Part shown: positions 26,277 to 34,687 of the stretch, in pieces
Position numbering within the stretch: the first letter of the stretch is position 1
How the letters are laid out: every line of letters starts with the position of its first letter
Source: Brevibacterium oceani
GTDB taxonomy: Bacteria > Actinomycetota > Actinomycetes > Actinomycetales > Brevibacteriaceae
DNA length: 64,000 bases
Assembly (NCBI RefSeq): GCF_013623835.1
Contig: NZ_JABKDE010000012.1
Coordinates: 1 to 64,000, forward strand
Direction of reading: 5' to 3'
Notes under the pieces: model-generated
Told to the model about the DNA's origin: nothing
The model's input: only the letters and a program-made list of their open reading frames with translations
The model's database searches: none
Position numbers and translations under genes: made by a program

Positions 26277-26964
26277 TCTGAGTGGTATCGACCGCCTCTT
26301 CGATTCTCATTCGAGCCGCGAGTAGCTCCTTCCGTGCTCTGGGTATGTCCAAACGGCCGTCAGGCGCGATCACGCTCAGCGCGCCGAGGCACTCCCCTCG
26401 CGACATGATCGGTACGGCGACGACGTCGACGACGTCACCGAGCCATTCTGAATGGGATTGTGCGTATCCCTGTGCGCGAACCGTGTCGAACGTTTCGGTC
26501 ATCTCAGCGAATCTATTCCTGTCCAAGTGCGCGTCGAATGCCAACAGCACCATCCCGGACGCCGAAGTCCTCAGCTCCAGATGGGGCTCCGCGGTCATTG
26601 AGAAGGGTCGTTTGGGTTCATGCCGTTCGATGATGATCGCTTCATTGCCATTGAGCACCGCGTAGGAGATCGGCTCATTGAGCGTGTCGACCAGTTCTGC
26701 CATCGCCTGACTGACCTGATGAGGAACCCCCGAGTACTCAATGGCGAACCGACCGAACAATGCAGCTCTGGGAGACAGCTGGTAGTCTCGCTTCTCATTC
26801 TGAACCAGCCAGCCGACCTCAGCCAGAGTGGAGACATACTGGTGGGTCGCTGCCCTCGACCAGTCGAGCTTTCTGGCGAGCTGTGACACGCTGGCCAAGC
26901 CGTCGGGGAAGGTCAGAAAAGTTTCCAATACCAGTATCGTTTTGCTCACGGACTGCAGGCTCAT
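26263..26964 (-). CDS. IclR family transcriptional regulator
   Basis: This 233-residue regulator has an N-terminal winged helix-turn-helix (about residues 5-60, with VSQLARKLDWSRAATHQYVS) and the C-terminal IclR effector domain (about 75-225), with typical segments such as SASGMVLLAF and VVAVPIMSRGECLGALSVIA. It lies 73 nt after the last gene of the amino-acid importer cluster on the same strand. It is therefore a good candidate to control that cluster in response to its substrate. Whether it binds the palindrome at 33803-33823 is untested. Confidence 0.87.
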   Translation of the reverse strand: MSLQSVSKTILVLETFLTFPDGLASVSQLARKLDWSRAATHQYVSTLAEVGWLVQNEKRDYQLSPRAALFGRFAIEYSGVPHQVSQAMAELVDTLNEPISYAVLNGNEAIIIERHEPKRPFSMTAEPHLELRTSASGMVLLAFDAHLDRNRFAEMTETFDTVRAQGYAQSHSEWLGDVVDVVAVPIMSRGECLGALSVIAPDGRLDIPRARKELLAARMRIEEAVDTTQTSPV

Positions 26965-27037
26965 ACCACCTCATTATTCCTTTAGTTCGAGAGGCAAGCT
27001 CTAGAACGCACGTTTTCAGGGCACAGCGTGCTGGTAA

Positions 27038-27892
27038 TCACAGCAGATTCGGTTCGCCTGGATGCATCACCTGAGGATCGAGATCATACTTCTTCGCAAT
27101 CTCATCGAGCTCACCCGACTCACGCATCTCCTTGATCACACCGTCGAGAGCCTTACCAAGTTCTTCATTGTCTTTGTTGACTGGAAAGTTGGTCTGACCC
27201 GCTTCGCTGGTAGCTGGCACTCGCTCGTCCGGCTTCAGCGGCGTGACAGTGAAGCCTTCGATTTCGTGCTTCTTGAGATACTGTGTGCCTGCTATGTATC
27301 CCTGGACAGACCCGTCGATTCGGCCCGCGACGATGTCATCGAATACCGCGTCGTCATTCTGATAGATCTTGAGTTGACCACCGAAGACCTTCTTCATATC
27401 GTCGACTCCGATCAAGCCTTGCCCCACGCCGATCTCCAGATTCTTGAGATCATCGAAGTTGTCGATCCCCTCTTCAGTGACCGACGAAAACGGCGAGGTG
27501 ACTACCGGGGCGGAAAGTCGCACCTTCTCTGCGCGTTCCTGCGTCCGATACCACGAACCAAGCGTCGTGTCTGCCCGCCCCGTCGCTACTGAGGTGATCA
27601 TCGCAGGAGAATCGCCCTTGTTGATTTCGAGAGTGAGGCACTCGAGTTCTGCGAACTTTGTGAGCACGTCCCCCTCGAGCCCGCTGAGACTACCGGGTGA
27701 ATCCGACATCGAGAACGGCACATACTCGTACTGGGCGACTGTCAGAAAGCCCTCTTTGAGCGTCTTCAGTCCCTCATCCCGTGGGGTGCAGTCTTCAGCC
27801 ACGGACTGTGGTGCACCGGGAGGCGTCCCGCCACATCCGCTCAGGGCGAGCAGCAAGGCGGTTGCCGTAGTTGCCAGTAGATTCTTGTTCAT
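27038..27892 (-). CDS. Amino-acid-type ABC transporter solute-binding lipoprotein
   Basis: This 284-residue lipoprotein has a signal with the lipobox LSGC at about Cys20. The mature part is a family 3 solute-binding protein (PF00497), with GLEGDVLTKFAELECLTLEI near residue 75 and the hinge region MITSVATGRADTTLGSWYRT near 100. Members bind polar amino acids, opines or related cations. The gene lies 48 nt downstream of the second permease gene and completes the importer. The Arg that grips the ligand carboxylate in many relatives is not clear here (the segment reads TLGSWYRTQERA), so the ligand may not be a standard amino acid. Confidence 0.88.
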   Translation of the reverse strand: MNKNLLATTATALLLALSGCGGTPPGAPQSVAEDCTPRDEGLKTLKEGFLTVAQYEYVPFSMSDSPGSLSGLEGDVLTKFAELECLTLEINKGDSPAMITSVATGRADTTLGSWYRTQERAEKVRLSAPVVTSPFSSVTEEGIDNFDDLKNLEIGVGQGLIGVDDMKKVFGGQLKIYQNDDAVFDDIVAGRIDGSVQGYIAGTQYLKKHEIEGFTVTPLKPDERVPATSEAGQTNFPVNKDNEELGKALDGVIKEMRESGELDEIAKKYDLDPQVMHPGEPNLL

Positions 27893-27940
27893 TGCGACTC
27901 CTTTGTCGATAGTGATTGTTGAGATAGTGGTTAGGACGCG

Positions 27941-28669
27941 TCAGGCGACGGTGGCAGATTGCGTCGGACTCCCTGAGAGCAGAGCTTTCACAGCCTTCCG
28001 CTTCGAACGCTTCTTCTGTCCCATCGTCTTCTCCAGATAGCCGCTGAGGACCGCCCCGGGAATGGTGATGCACAGGTACAGCACTGCTGCTGCGGTGTAC
28101 ACAGACATGTATTCGAACGTGGCCGCGCCGATCACTCCGGCACGCTGCATGATTTCAGGCACCGTGATGACAGTGGCCAAAGACGTGGCCTGGAAGATGA
28201 TGATCGTCAGATTGACCAGCGGCGGAATCGAGATTCGAGCAGCTTGCGGGATGATGATGAAACGATAAGTGTCCGCCGATGACATTGATAGAGAATTCGC
28301 CGCCTCGGCCTGGCCGGCCGACACGGAGTTGAGGCCGGCACGAATCATCTCCGAGGAGTACCCAGCGGCTGAGAACATCAATGCCGCCAATGCTGCCGGA
28401 TTGGGATCGAGCATCATTCCCAGCTGGGGCAGCCCCTGATAGACGAGGAAGAGCAGCACCAGGATCGGAACCCCTCGACCGAGTTCGACGATGACCAGAG
28501 CGGCATAGTGCACGATTTTCAGGTGCGACTCGACTCCGAGCGCAAGGAAGAACCCGAGAATGTAACCGCCGAGGCACGAGGACAATGTGAGCATGATGGC
28601 GACGCCGAGCCCCGGTAGGAGATCCGGAATGAACTGCGGCCAGTCGTAGAGCCAGGAGAAATCGCTCAT
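27941..28669 (-). CDS. Amino-acid-type ABC transporter permease
   Basis: This 242-residue HisM/GlnP-type permease has about five membrane helices. The ATPase-contacting loop spans AGQAEAANSLSMSSADTYRF into IIIPQAARISIPPLVN near residues 118-155. The C-terminus is basic (KKRSKRKAVK), facing the cytosol. The start overlaps the stop of the other permease by 4 nt. The two permeases should pair as a heterodimer in the membrane with the ATPase encoded at 29312-30124. Confidence 0.87.
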   Translation of the reverse strand: MSDFSWLYDWPQFIPDLLPGLGVAIMLTLSSCLGGYILGFFLALGVESHLKIVHYAALVIVELGRGVPILVLLFLVYQGLPQLGMMLDPNPAALAALMFSAAGYSSEMIRAGLNSVSAGQAEAANSLSMSSADTYRFIIIPQAARISIPPLVNLTIIIFQATSLATVITVPEIMQRAGVIGAATFEYMSVYTAAAVLYLCITIPGAVLSGYLEKTMGQKKRSKRKAVKALLSGSPTQSATVA

Positions 28670-29310
28670 GCGAGGGCATACCTCCTCGTGATGCGGGCGT
28701 GGATGGAACGTGAGAACGCTGCGATCGGAAGACTCAAAGCCAGGTAGATCAATCCCGCGATTCCGAACATGTAGAGACCATGCGCGTGGTACTGGGTCAT
28801 GATGCCGGCCCGGAACACGAGATCAGCGACGCCGATCGTCGACACTAGAGCCGAATCCTTGAGAAGCCCGATGATTTGAGTAGCGACGGACGGACTGACT
28901 GCTCTGAAAAGCTGCGGCCCGATAATGAAGCGCAGAGTTGAGAGTCGATCGAGATTGAGCGCATTGGCGGCCTCCCATTGACCCGCCGGTATGGCTTGGA
29001 TCCCTCCGCGATAGATCTCGGCCATGTATGCCGCAGCAATGATCGACAGCACCAGAAGGGAAGCCGCCACGGGCGAGAGGGTGAGGCCAAGCTGGCCGAC
29101 CCCGAAGAAGGCGATGAAGAGCCAGACGATGGTCGGCACTCCGCGAACGACATGGACGATGGCGTGGTAGATTCCGCGGAGCACGCTGAACCTGCTCTGA
29201 GCCAGAGCAAGCATCGGCAGACCGAGGACGATTCCGATCGCCGCCGACCCAAAGGTCATGACAGCCGTCCACCCGGTGCCCATGGCGATATACGCGATGA
29301 TCTCCCCCAT
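28666..29310 (-). CDS. Amino-acid-type ABC transporter permease
   Basis: This 214-residue HisM/GlnP-type permease begins with MGEIIAYIAMGTGWTAVMTF and carries the loop AGQWEAANALNLDRLSTLRF near residue 120. The ATG at 29310 is 1 nt after the ATPase stop; the frame is open to 29409 but that part is antisense to nothing else and simply overlaps the ATPase gene end. It is the partner of the 27941-28669 permease. The sequence shows the usual five helices. Confidence 0.87.
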   Translation of the reverse strand: MGEIIAYIAMGTGWTAVMTFGSAAIGIVLGLPMLALAQSRFSVLRGIYHAIVHVVRGVPTIVWLFIAFFGVGQLGLTLSPVAASLLVLSIIAAAYMAEIYRGGIQAIPAGQWEAANALNLDRLSTLRFIIGPQLFRAVSPSVATQIIGLLKDSALVSTIGVADLVFRAGIMTQYHAHGLYMFGIAGLIYLALSLPIAAFSRSIHARITRRYALA

Positions 29311-29311
29311 A

Positions 29312-30124
29312 TCAGCGCCCCAGGACGGCTGACAGGAATCGGTTCGTTCGCTCCTGTTCGGGGTCGGACATAATCTTCTCGGGGCTGCCCTGTTCGATAA
29401 TTGCGCCATCGACCATCACAGCGATCCGGTTGGAGACCTGCCGCGCGAATTCCATTTCGTGAGTGACGATGAGCATCGTCATATCGTCGGCGGCGAGTTT
29501 CCTCATCACCTGAAGGATCTCTGCACCGATCTCGGGATCCAGGCCCGATGTCGGCTCGTCAAAGAGCATCAGCTCCGGATCCATGGCAAGGGCTCGCGCG
29601 ATGGCGATCCTCTGCTGCTGACCACCGGAGCACTGAGCCGGATATGCGTCCGCTTTGGCCGCGAGACCGACTCGGCGGAGTTCTTCCATTGCCCGCTCCT
29701 CGGCTTCCGCTCGAGACCGCCGATGCACGCGCATCTGTGGAAGCGCGACGTTCTTCAAAGCAGTGAAGTGAGGAAAGAGATTGAACGATTGGAAGACCAT
29801 CCCGGTGAAGCGCCGCAATCGGGCGACCTGCGCCTTGCCTGGTCTGCCGCTGTCGAAATCGATGGTCGTATCACCGATTCTCAAACTTCCGGCGTCAGGA
29901 ACCTCGAGGAGGTTGAGACACCGGATCAGACTTGACTTTCCAGCGCCCGAGGGCCCGATGATCGAAATGACTTCACCTTTCGAAACGTCAAGAGAGACGT
30001 TGTCGACGGCTCGATGTTCGCCGAACTGCTTGCTCAGTGCCAATGCTGAGACGAATGGTCCAGCCATGGCAGACGACCCTTCGTGAGTATTCGTAATGTG
30101 AGCTGACGGCTGTGTGACGGTCAT
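29312..30124 (-). CDS. Amino-acid-type ABC transporter ATPase
   Basis: This 270-residue ATPase has Walker A GPSGAGKSS near residue 57, a Q-loop at MVFQSFNLFPHFTALKN, the signature CSGGQQQRIAIARALA near 166, and Walker B LMLFDEPTSGLDPE. The start at 30124 is supported by GAGGGG 8 nt upstream; an internal ATG at 30067 also precedes the conserved domain. It is 12 nt after the dipeptidase-like gene and 1 nt before the first permease gene, so all belong to one transcript. It energises import of the cluster's unknown substrate. Confidence 0.89.
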   Translation of the reverse strand: MTVTQPSAHITNTHEGSSAMAGPFVSALALSKQFGEHRAVDNVSLDVSKGEVISIIGPSGAGKSSLIRCLNLLEVPDAGSLRIGDTTIDFDSGRPGKAQVARLRRFTGMVFQSFNLFPHFTALKNVALPQMRVHRRSRAEAEERAMEELRRVGLAAKADAYPAQCSGGQQQRIAIARALAMDPELMLFDEPTSGLDPEIGAEILQVMRKLAADDMTMLIVTHEMEFARQVSNRIAVMVDGAIIEQGSPEKIMSDPEQERTNRFLSAVLGR

Positions 30125-30136
30125 GCGTCGGTCCCC

Positions 30137-31123
30137 TCAGAGTGACTTGAATGTGCGGCGGTAGAAGTCCAGCCAGTTGCCGCCCATGATCTTCGCGACC
30201 TCGGCGTCAGTGAACCCGCGGTCGCGCAGGCACTTCTCCGCGTTGGGGAACTGGGAGGGGGCGTCAAACCACCCCAGACGTGGCTGCGGACCAGAGTTGG
30301 CTTTCGAACCCGCCCCGTATTGGATCTCCCTTGCCCACCGGCCCTGACGCATCCATTCGAGATAAGCCATCCCGCCCGTCTGGTCGAAATCGGTTCCGAT
30401 GCCGACGTGGTCGATGCCGATCCGGTCGACCGTCCATGCCACGAGCTCCGACCACTTCTCCGGCGTCGTATGCTCGCCGACGATGTTGCGATACACGGAG
30501 AGCCCGATGACACCACCGTTGTCCTTGAGCGCATCGAGAACGTCGTTGGGCTTGTTCCGCGGGTGCGGCGCCAACTCAGCCGGATTCGAATGTGTGATAG
30601 CCACTGGCTCCGCAGAGTGTCGAATAGCGTCCATGCTCGTTATGTTGCCGACATGGGACAGATCCACGACCATTCCGCATCGGTTCATCTCTCGAACCAC
30701 GTACTGTCCGTAGCGGGAGAGCCCCGAGTCGTGGGGCTCATAGCAGGATCCGCCGATATCGGACTGAATATTGTAGGTCAGCTGCCCAACCCGGGTCCCC
30801 ATTCGGGCAAAGAGTTCGACATAGCCGAGGCGCCCCTGGAGGAAGGCCACATTCTGGAAACCGAGGAGAATTGCGCAGCGTCCTGATTCCGCGATTCGCT
30901 CGATGTCATCGGCTGTGTAGGCGATCTCGACGAGATCGGAATTGTCCTCGGCCATGTGCTGCCAGCGGACGATCTGATCCATCGATTCGGTCGCGTCCTC
31001 CCAGAAACCCACAGTGACTGTGACGCAGCCGACTCCTCCGGCCGCGATCTCTTCCAAAGCGGGGCGATGGTCAGGCTTCTCCTTCTCGAGTGGGGTGCAG
31101 AGCAGGCTGTCGACGTAGAGCAT
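30137..31123 (-). CDS. M19 family (membrane/renal dipeptidase-type) protein
   Basis: This 328-residue TIM-barrel metallohydrolase resembles renal dipeptidase, with VDLSHVG near residue 170 and AITHSNP near 192 contributing His ligands, and VGIGTDFDQTGG near 255. The N-terminal His-x-Asp zinc pair of classical members (DGHNDL) is absent; the sequence there is MLYVDSLLCTP. The active site therefore differs from true dipeptidases. The ATG at 31123 has AAAGGAC upstream; a much longer open frame upstream is only shadow coding over the neighbouring gene. It lies 12 nt before the ATPase gene of the importer, consistent with hydrolysis of the imported compound. Confidence 0.83.
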   Translation of the reverse strand: MLYVDSLLCTPLEKEKPDHRPALEEIAAGGVGCVTVTVGFWEDATESMDQIVRWQHMAEDNSDLVEIAYTADDIERIAESGRCAILLGFQNVAFLQGRLGYVELFARMGTRVGQLTYNIQSDIGGSCYEPHDSGLSRYGQYVVREMNRCGMVVDLSHVGNITSMDAIRHSAEPVAITHSNPAELAPHPRNKPNDVLDALKDNGGVIGLSVYRNIVGEHTTPEKWSELVAWTVDRIGIDHVGIGTDFDQTGGMAYLEWMRQGRWAREIQYGAGSKANSGPQPRLGWFDAPSQFPNAEKCLRDRGFTDAEVAKIMGGNWLDFYRRTFKSL

Positions 31124-31172
31124 TTCGTGTCCTTTGTGCGTGGCGTTCGGTTGCAGCGGTGCAACCATTCGG

Positions 31173-33782
31173 TCAGTTGACAGCGATGAAGTGGACGAGG
31201 TTCTGATTGTCGAGTTCATCTGGGTCCGTGAGCAGGTGGAGCTCTTCGCTGGTGAATTGCTTGGTGATCCGTTCTCCAGGACGGATGACGTCGAGGACGG
31301 TCCCTCCGGTGTGCTGGCGTGAAATCGGCGTGTCAACATCGAGACCGGCGTTGCCCCGATAGTAGATCTTCCAGAAAGCTTCCGCTTCGATCGTCCGCCC
31401 GTTCGCGAAGTACTCGTCCATTGCAGTGTGATATTCCTGCCGAGCGATCTGCGGAGAGTCACCGAGACGGACAGTGCCGGCCGCCTCGCCGGCGGTTGCC
31501 TCGATATCGAGTTCGATCCCATAGCGGTGCAGCTCAAGTCGCAGACCCGGAAGTGCATGGTCGGTCTGTGCATTACGGATGGTGAAACGTCGACCTCGGC
31601 GATCTGCGTGTGCTCCGAGGAGGTTGACGAGCACGTGGCCGGTGACCAGCAGGCTCTGACCGTGGTTATCGATGATGAGGCTGTCGTCGCCGTCCTCGCT
31701 GCTCGGAGCGCGCCATGGTCCGGCCTGCCCCGTGTCCGAATCAACGTCCCGCATCAGGAGCTCTCCGAAAGCGGTCGCTGTGCGAAGATCGGCGACCAGC
31801 GCCGTGTTGAAGAACTCTCGGGCGCCGTGCCATGCGCCCAAAGGTAGGTTGAGCGCCTGATAGGCACGTCCGACCATCAGTCGCATTTCGCGATATTTGA
31901 ATCCGATCGTCTCTGTCGCATGCTCACATGGCGGCGAGATGGGCGACTGTGTCGGAGTGAGGACGACGGTCGCACCAGGTACCGTCTGTGCAGACGCATC
32001 AGCCCCATGCGCCGGGGTCGAGGTGTTGATCGCACTCGGCGATGGAGGCTGGGCAGCAGAGGAACGGCCAGAAGCAGCAGCGGGCTTCGAGTACGACCAC
32101 CACCAAGTGGCTGGATCCGCATCAGCGATTTCGTCCCGATATGGTGCACCTTCGAAGATCAGCCCGCGCACATCCCTGCCCATGTGGTCTTCGGTGCGGT
32201 CCAGACCGTGGATGAAGGAATTGATGAAGCGGATCACCCAGACCGGTACGAAGTCCGTGTCGTGAGGATCGGCGTGGGCCGTGGCATAGGGCTTGTCGGC
32301 CAGCGCCACGACCAGCCGGGCGATGTACTCGAGCTCCGGCCGGTCAGCGACGAGAGCACCGATCGTCGTAGTCGACGCATCGTCGGCTTCCTCGATGGCA
32401 TCTCTGAGCGCTCTCACCTGGTCGGGATAGCTCTGGACGAGCTCATGCGCGTCCGGCACTTCCTCACGCGGTCCGGATCTCGGCTCTTCGGCGGCTCGAG
32501 ACTGGTACCACACACGATCGCGGTTGCCCTGGTCATTGAGTGGTATCTCCAGCGCCCATCGAAACGGCCCTTCGATGACACTTCGCGCCTCCTCGAGTGT
32601 CATCTGCGGGTCCAAATCCAGGCGCTCGTCGAAAGTCAGGCGGGAACGGGCGATCTCGTCACAGTAGTCGGGGTCGAGTTCCATGAGCAGTGCATTGAAT
32701 GTATGCAGGGCCTCGCTGCTCACTTGTATCGCAGTTTCCGAATGGATCGCACCAAGCACCGTCTTTCCATCCGCGACGTTGATATCGCCGCGTACACCAG
32801 CCCGAACCTTTGCGCGAATGCGTCGCAGATCAGCCACGATCTCCATATTGCTGGTGAAGAACCGATACGAAGTGGTGAGGAACGCCCTGTATCGGATTGT
32901 CCTATTGAGGTGGTCTTCGAGCAGGGAGAGCTTCTCCGGCGTGCTCGCGGCCGGGTCTTCGAGGATATGCGCCAGGATGTCGCTATAAGCGGAGATATAG
33001 GAATTGATGAGAATCGGTCGATTGTAGAACAACATGGCCAGACCGAGCGCCGAGCCATTGCCGACGCCCAGGATCCTCTTCACGTCCCTGTCCAGCCTCA
33101 CTGCCGTGCTCGGTGAATCGATCCTTGCCAGCTCTTCCACAAGATCGACTGAGAGTTCGCGCATCAGGTACGCAGAGAGCATCTGCGCATGATACGACGC
33201 TGCCAATGGATGCCCATCGGGGATTGCGACGAACGGGATCGTCCCGAATGTCCCGTTACCATCCAAGCCGGTGTTGCGCATGAGATAACCGACCTTATGG
33301 AGTTCCTTGGCGTCCGGCTGCCTCCCCTCCGAAAGCGCGTTGCGTACTTCTCGGAATATCCGCAGGCTCTGATTCGACCGGAACCACACGAGGGTGTTCG
33401 GGGTCGCACGACCCTCGTATAGGCGAGGAATCTCTTCCCGAGTCGCACGCACCTGCTCTGCCGTCGCCACTCCGTCCAAGAGGGCTCCGATCATGTCCCA
33501 ACTGGTTCCGATGATGCGGCCGGTTCGGTTATTACCTTGTGGTTCCTGCAGGAAGGCAATGAATGTGAGCGGGCCTCCAGGCGTCGTCACGGCATAACGG
33601 ATCTGCCCATTTCCCCGTGCATCGAGTTCGAAGAGCTCTCTCTCGATCGTCCACTTCTCGCGAATCATCTTCGCCATGAAGCTACGCGAGGCGGAGAGCC
33701 GGGTCGGCTGCATTGCGCCGAGATTTCGGGGGTCCATCACTGTGTGCGGGTCGAAAGGGATTGTCGAATCAGTCTGTGCCAC
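31173..33782 (-). CDS. Large uncharacterised protein, first gene of a dipeptidase/importer operon
   Basis: I do not recognise this 869-residue protein. Its first half is largely helical, with segments such as MRNTGLDGNGTFGTIPFVAI near residue 170 and ILGVGNGSALGLAMLFYNRP near 235. A low-complexity Ala/Ser/Pro/Thr linker lies at about 580-625, followed by a C-terminal part of about 250 residues with HGAREFFNTALVADLRTATA and AEAFWKIYYRGNAGLDVDTP. No signal peptide, membrane helix or common cofactor motif is evident. The start is taken as the GTG at 33782, with AAAGGAC about 10 nt before it; a TTG at 33809 is also in frame but lies inside the operator palindrome. The M19 gene follows after 49 nt. 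Its conserved company suggests a cytosolic catabolic enzyme. Confidence 0.7.
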   Translation of the reverse strand: MAQTDSTIPFDPHTVMDPRNLGAMQPTRLSASRSFMAKMIREKWTIERELFELDARGNGQIRYAVTTPGGPLTFIAFLQEPQGNNRTGRIIGTSWDMIGALLDGVATAEQVRATREEIPRLYEGRATPNTLVWFRSNQSLRIFREVRNALSEGRQPDAKELHKVGYLMRNTGLDGNGTFGTIPFVAIPDGHPLAASYHAQMLSAYLMRELSVDLVEELARIDSPSTAVRLDRDVKRILGVGNGSALGLAMLFYNRPILINSYISAYSDILAHILEDPAASTPEKLSLLEDHLNRTIRYRAFLTTSYRFFTSNMEIVADLRRIRAKVRAGVRGDINVADGKTVLGAIHSETAIQVSSEALHTFNALLMELDPDYCDEIARSRLTFDERLDLDPQMTLEEARSVIEGPFRWALEIPLNDQGNRDRVWYQSRAAEEPRSGPREEVPDAHELVQSYPDQVRALRDAIEEADDASTTTIGALVADRPELEYIARLVVALADKPYATAHADPHDTDFVPVWVIRFINSFIHGLDRTEDHMGRDVRGLIFEGAPYRDEIADADPATWWWSYSKPAAASGRSSAAQPPSPSAINTSTPAHGADASAQTVPGATVVLTPTQSPISPPCEHATETIGFKYREMRLMVGRAYQALNLPLGAWHGAREFFNTALVADLRTATAFGELLMRDVDSDTGQAGPWRAPSSEDGDDSLIIDNHGQSLLVTGHVLVNLLGAHADRRGRRFTIRNAQTDHALPGLRLELHRYGIELDIEATAGEAAGTVRLGDSPQIARQEYHTAMDEYFANGRTIEAEAFWKIYYRGNAGLDVDTPISRQHTGGTVLDVIRPGERITKQFTSEELHLLTDPDELDNQNLVHFIAVN

Positions 33783-33802
33783 GTTGCACTTGTCCTTTGT
33801 CG

Positions 33803-33823
33803 ATGTCAATTATTACTTGACAT
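33803..33823. promoter_or_regulatory. Perfect palindrome, putative operator of the uncharacterised operon
   Basis: ATGTCAA (33803-33809) and TTGACAT (33817-33823) are perfect 7-bp arms with a 7-nt spacer. The site lies 20 nt upstream of the likely GTG start, next to a very AT-rich stretch (ATATATATATTTTC) that probably holds the promoter. A further TTGACG half-site follows at 33838-33843. The IclR regulator at the far end of the cluster is the obvious candidate to bind here. Confidence 0.6.
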
Positions 33824-34007
33824 ATATATATTTTCTATTGACGTATCTTGAGATTAGCAAAGGAAGGCACTCGCTGACCAGAGTCTGATGCCAACTTTTT
33901 CGAACTGCTCTTGAATGGAAGAGGTCACACACTCGTCCGGTGCAGTCGGCAGTCACCTGCACGCTCATGGTTTGTTGCCGAATCGACCGTCACGCGGCCG
34001 GAGACGC
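33824..34007. other. Intergenic, AT-rich promoter region
   Basis: This region holds the AT-rich promoter stretch of the leftward operon near 33824-33845. No gene is seen in the rest. Confidence 0.4.
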
Positions 34008-34463
34008 TCATGCTGAGGGGTCATACTCCATAGCAGGTCGAATCACATCGACCAGTACAGGCTCAGCAGACCGCCCGCGACTTGCGCGCGAGCACCGTGG
34101 AACGCGGATGAGTCGAGCAGCGTCCTTCGGCGACCTAGCACGGAGATGCTTGATCACGGGTTCGAGTTCGGTTGGCAACATCTGCCCGCCGGAGATCGGG
34201 CCTGCCGTTTCGCCTGACGTGAGGCCCAGGCCCAGCTGGCCTGTAGTCGCAGTGACAACCGCATCATCGTCGAAGACATCTCGAGCGACAGACTGCTCGA
34301 TTTCGTTCGGCTTAGGGCTTGGTTCCGGGGACTGGCCCGCTGACGACGAACTGTCCGCTTCGGACCACGAACACCCCGGCAGCACGAGGGCGAGCGCCAC
34401 AACTCCGCCCTGAAAACTGATGCCCACGGCAACAGCTCTTCCTTGTCCCCGCAGAATCAACAA
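34008..34463 (-). pseudogene. Decayed copy of the GH79-like lipoprotein gene
   Basis: The first 60 or so residues align with the lipoprotein at 16220-17794: VVALALVLPGCSW against AVALAFVLSGCSL, then GQSPEPSPKPNEIEQS against SQSPEPSPTPTEFEQS. Even the DNA is close, for example AGCACGA(A/G)GGCGAGCGCCAC in both genes. After about residue 90 the likeness fades and the frame ends, so the whole catalytic domain, including both Glu residues, is missing. The lipobox Cys is preserved. This is best read as the remnant of a second copy that suffered deletions. Confidence 0.65.
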
Positions 34464-34619
34464 CTTCTACGTGCGCACTGACATACCCCCTAAACCGATA
34501 CACCGTCCACCCCGTTGCGACGACGCCCACTGTCCGATTCCCCACCCGCCGAGGCGCCCGCCCCCAAGCCATGACATCGTAAGGGTGGAGACGACGCCAC
34601 CGCGCAGAGAGGCAACACC
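34464..34619. other. Intergenic region before the MFS gene
   Basis: I see no gene or clear element in these 156 nt. A GAGAGGC at 34606-34612 could serve as ribosome site for the GTG at 34620 discussed under the MFS gene. Confidence 0.35.
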
Positions 34620-34687
34620 GTGCCCGACAGCACCACCAGTTCCCCTCTCACCCCGCTCACCCCATCCGCGGGGCCCTGGGCCTGTCG

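Noticed and set aside
30137-31744. A 535-residue M19 protein with a 207-residue extension
   Set aside because: The extension overlaps the 869-residue gene out of frame; the ATG at 31123 has a ribosome site.
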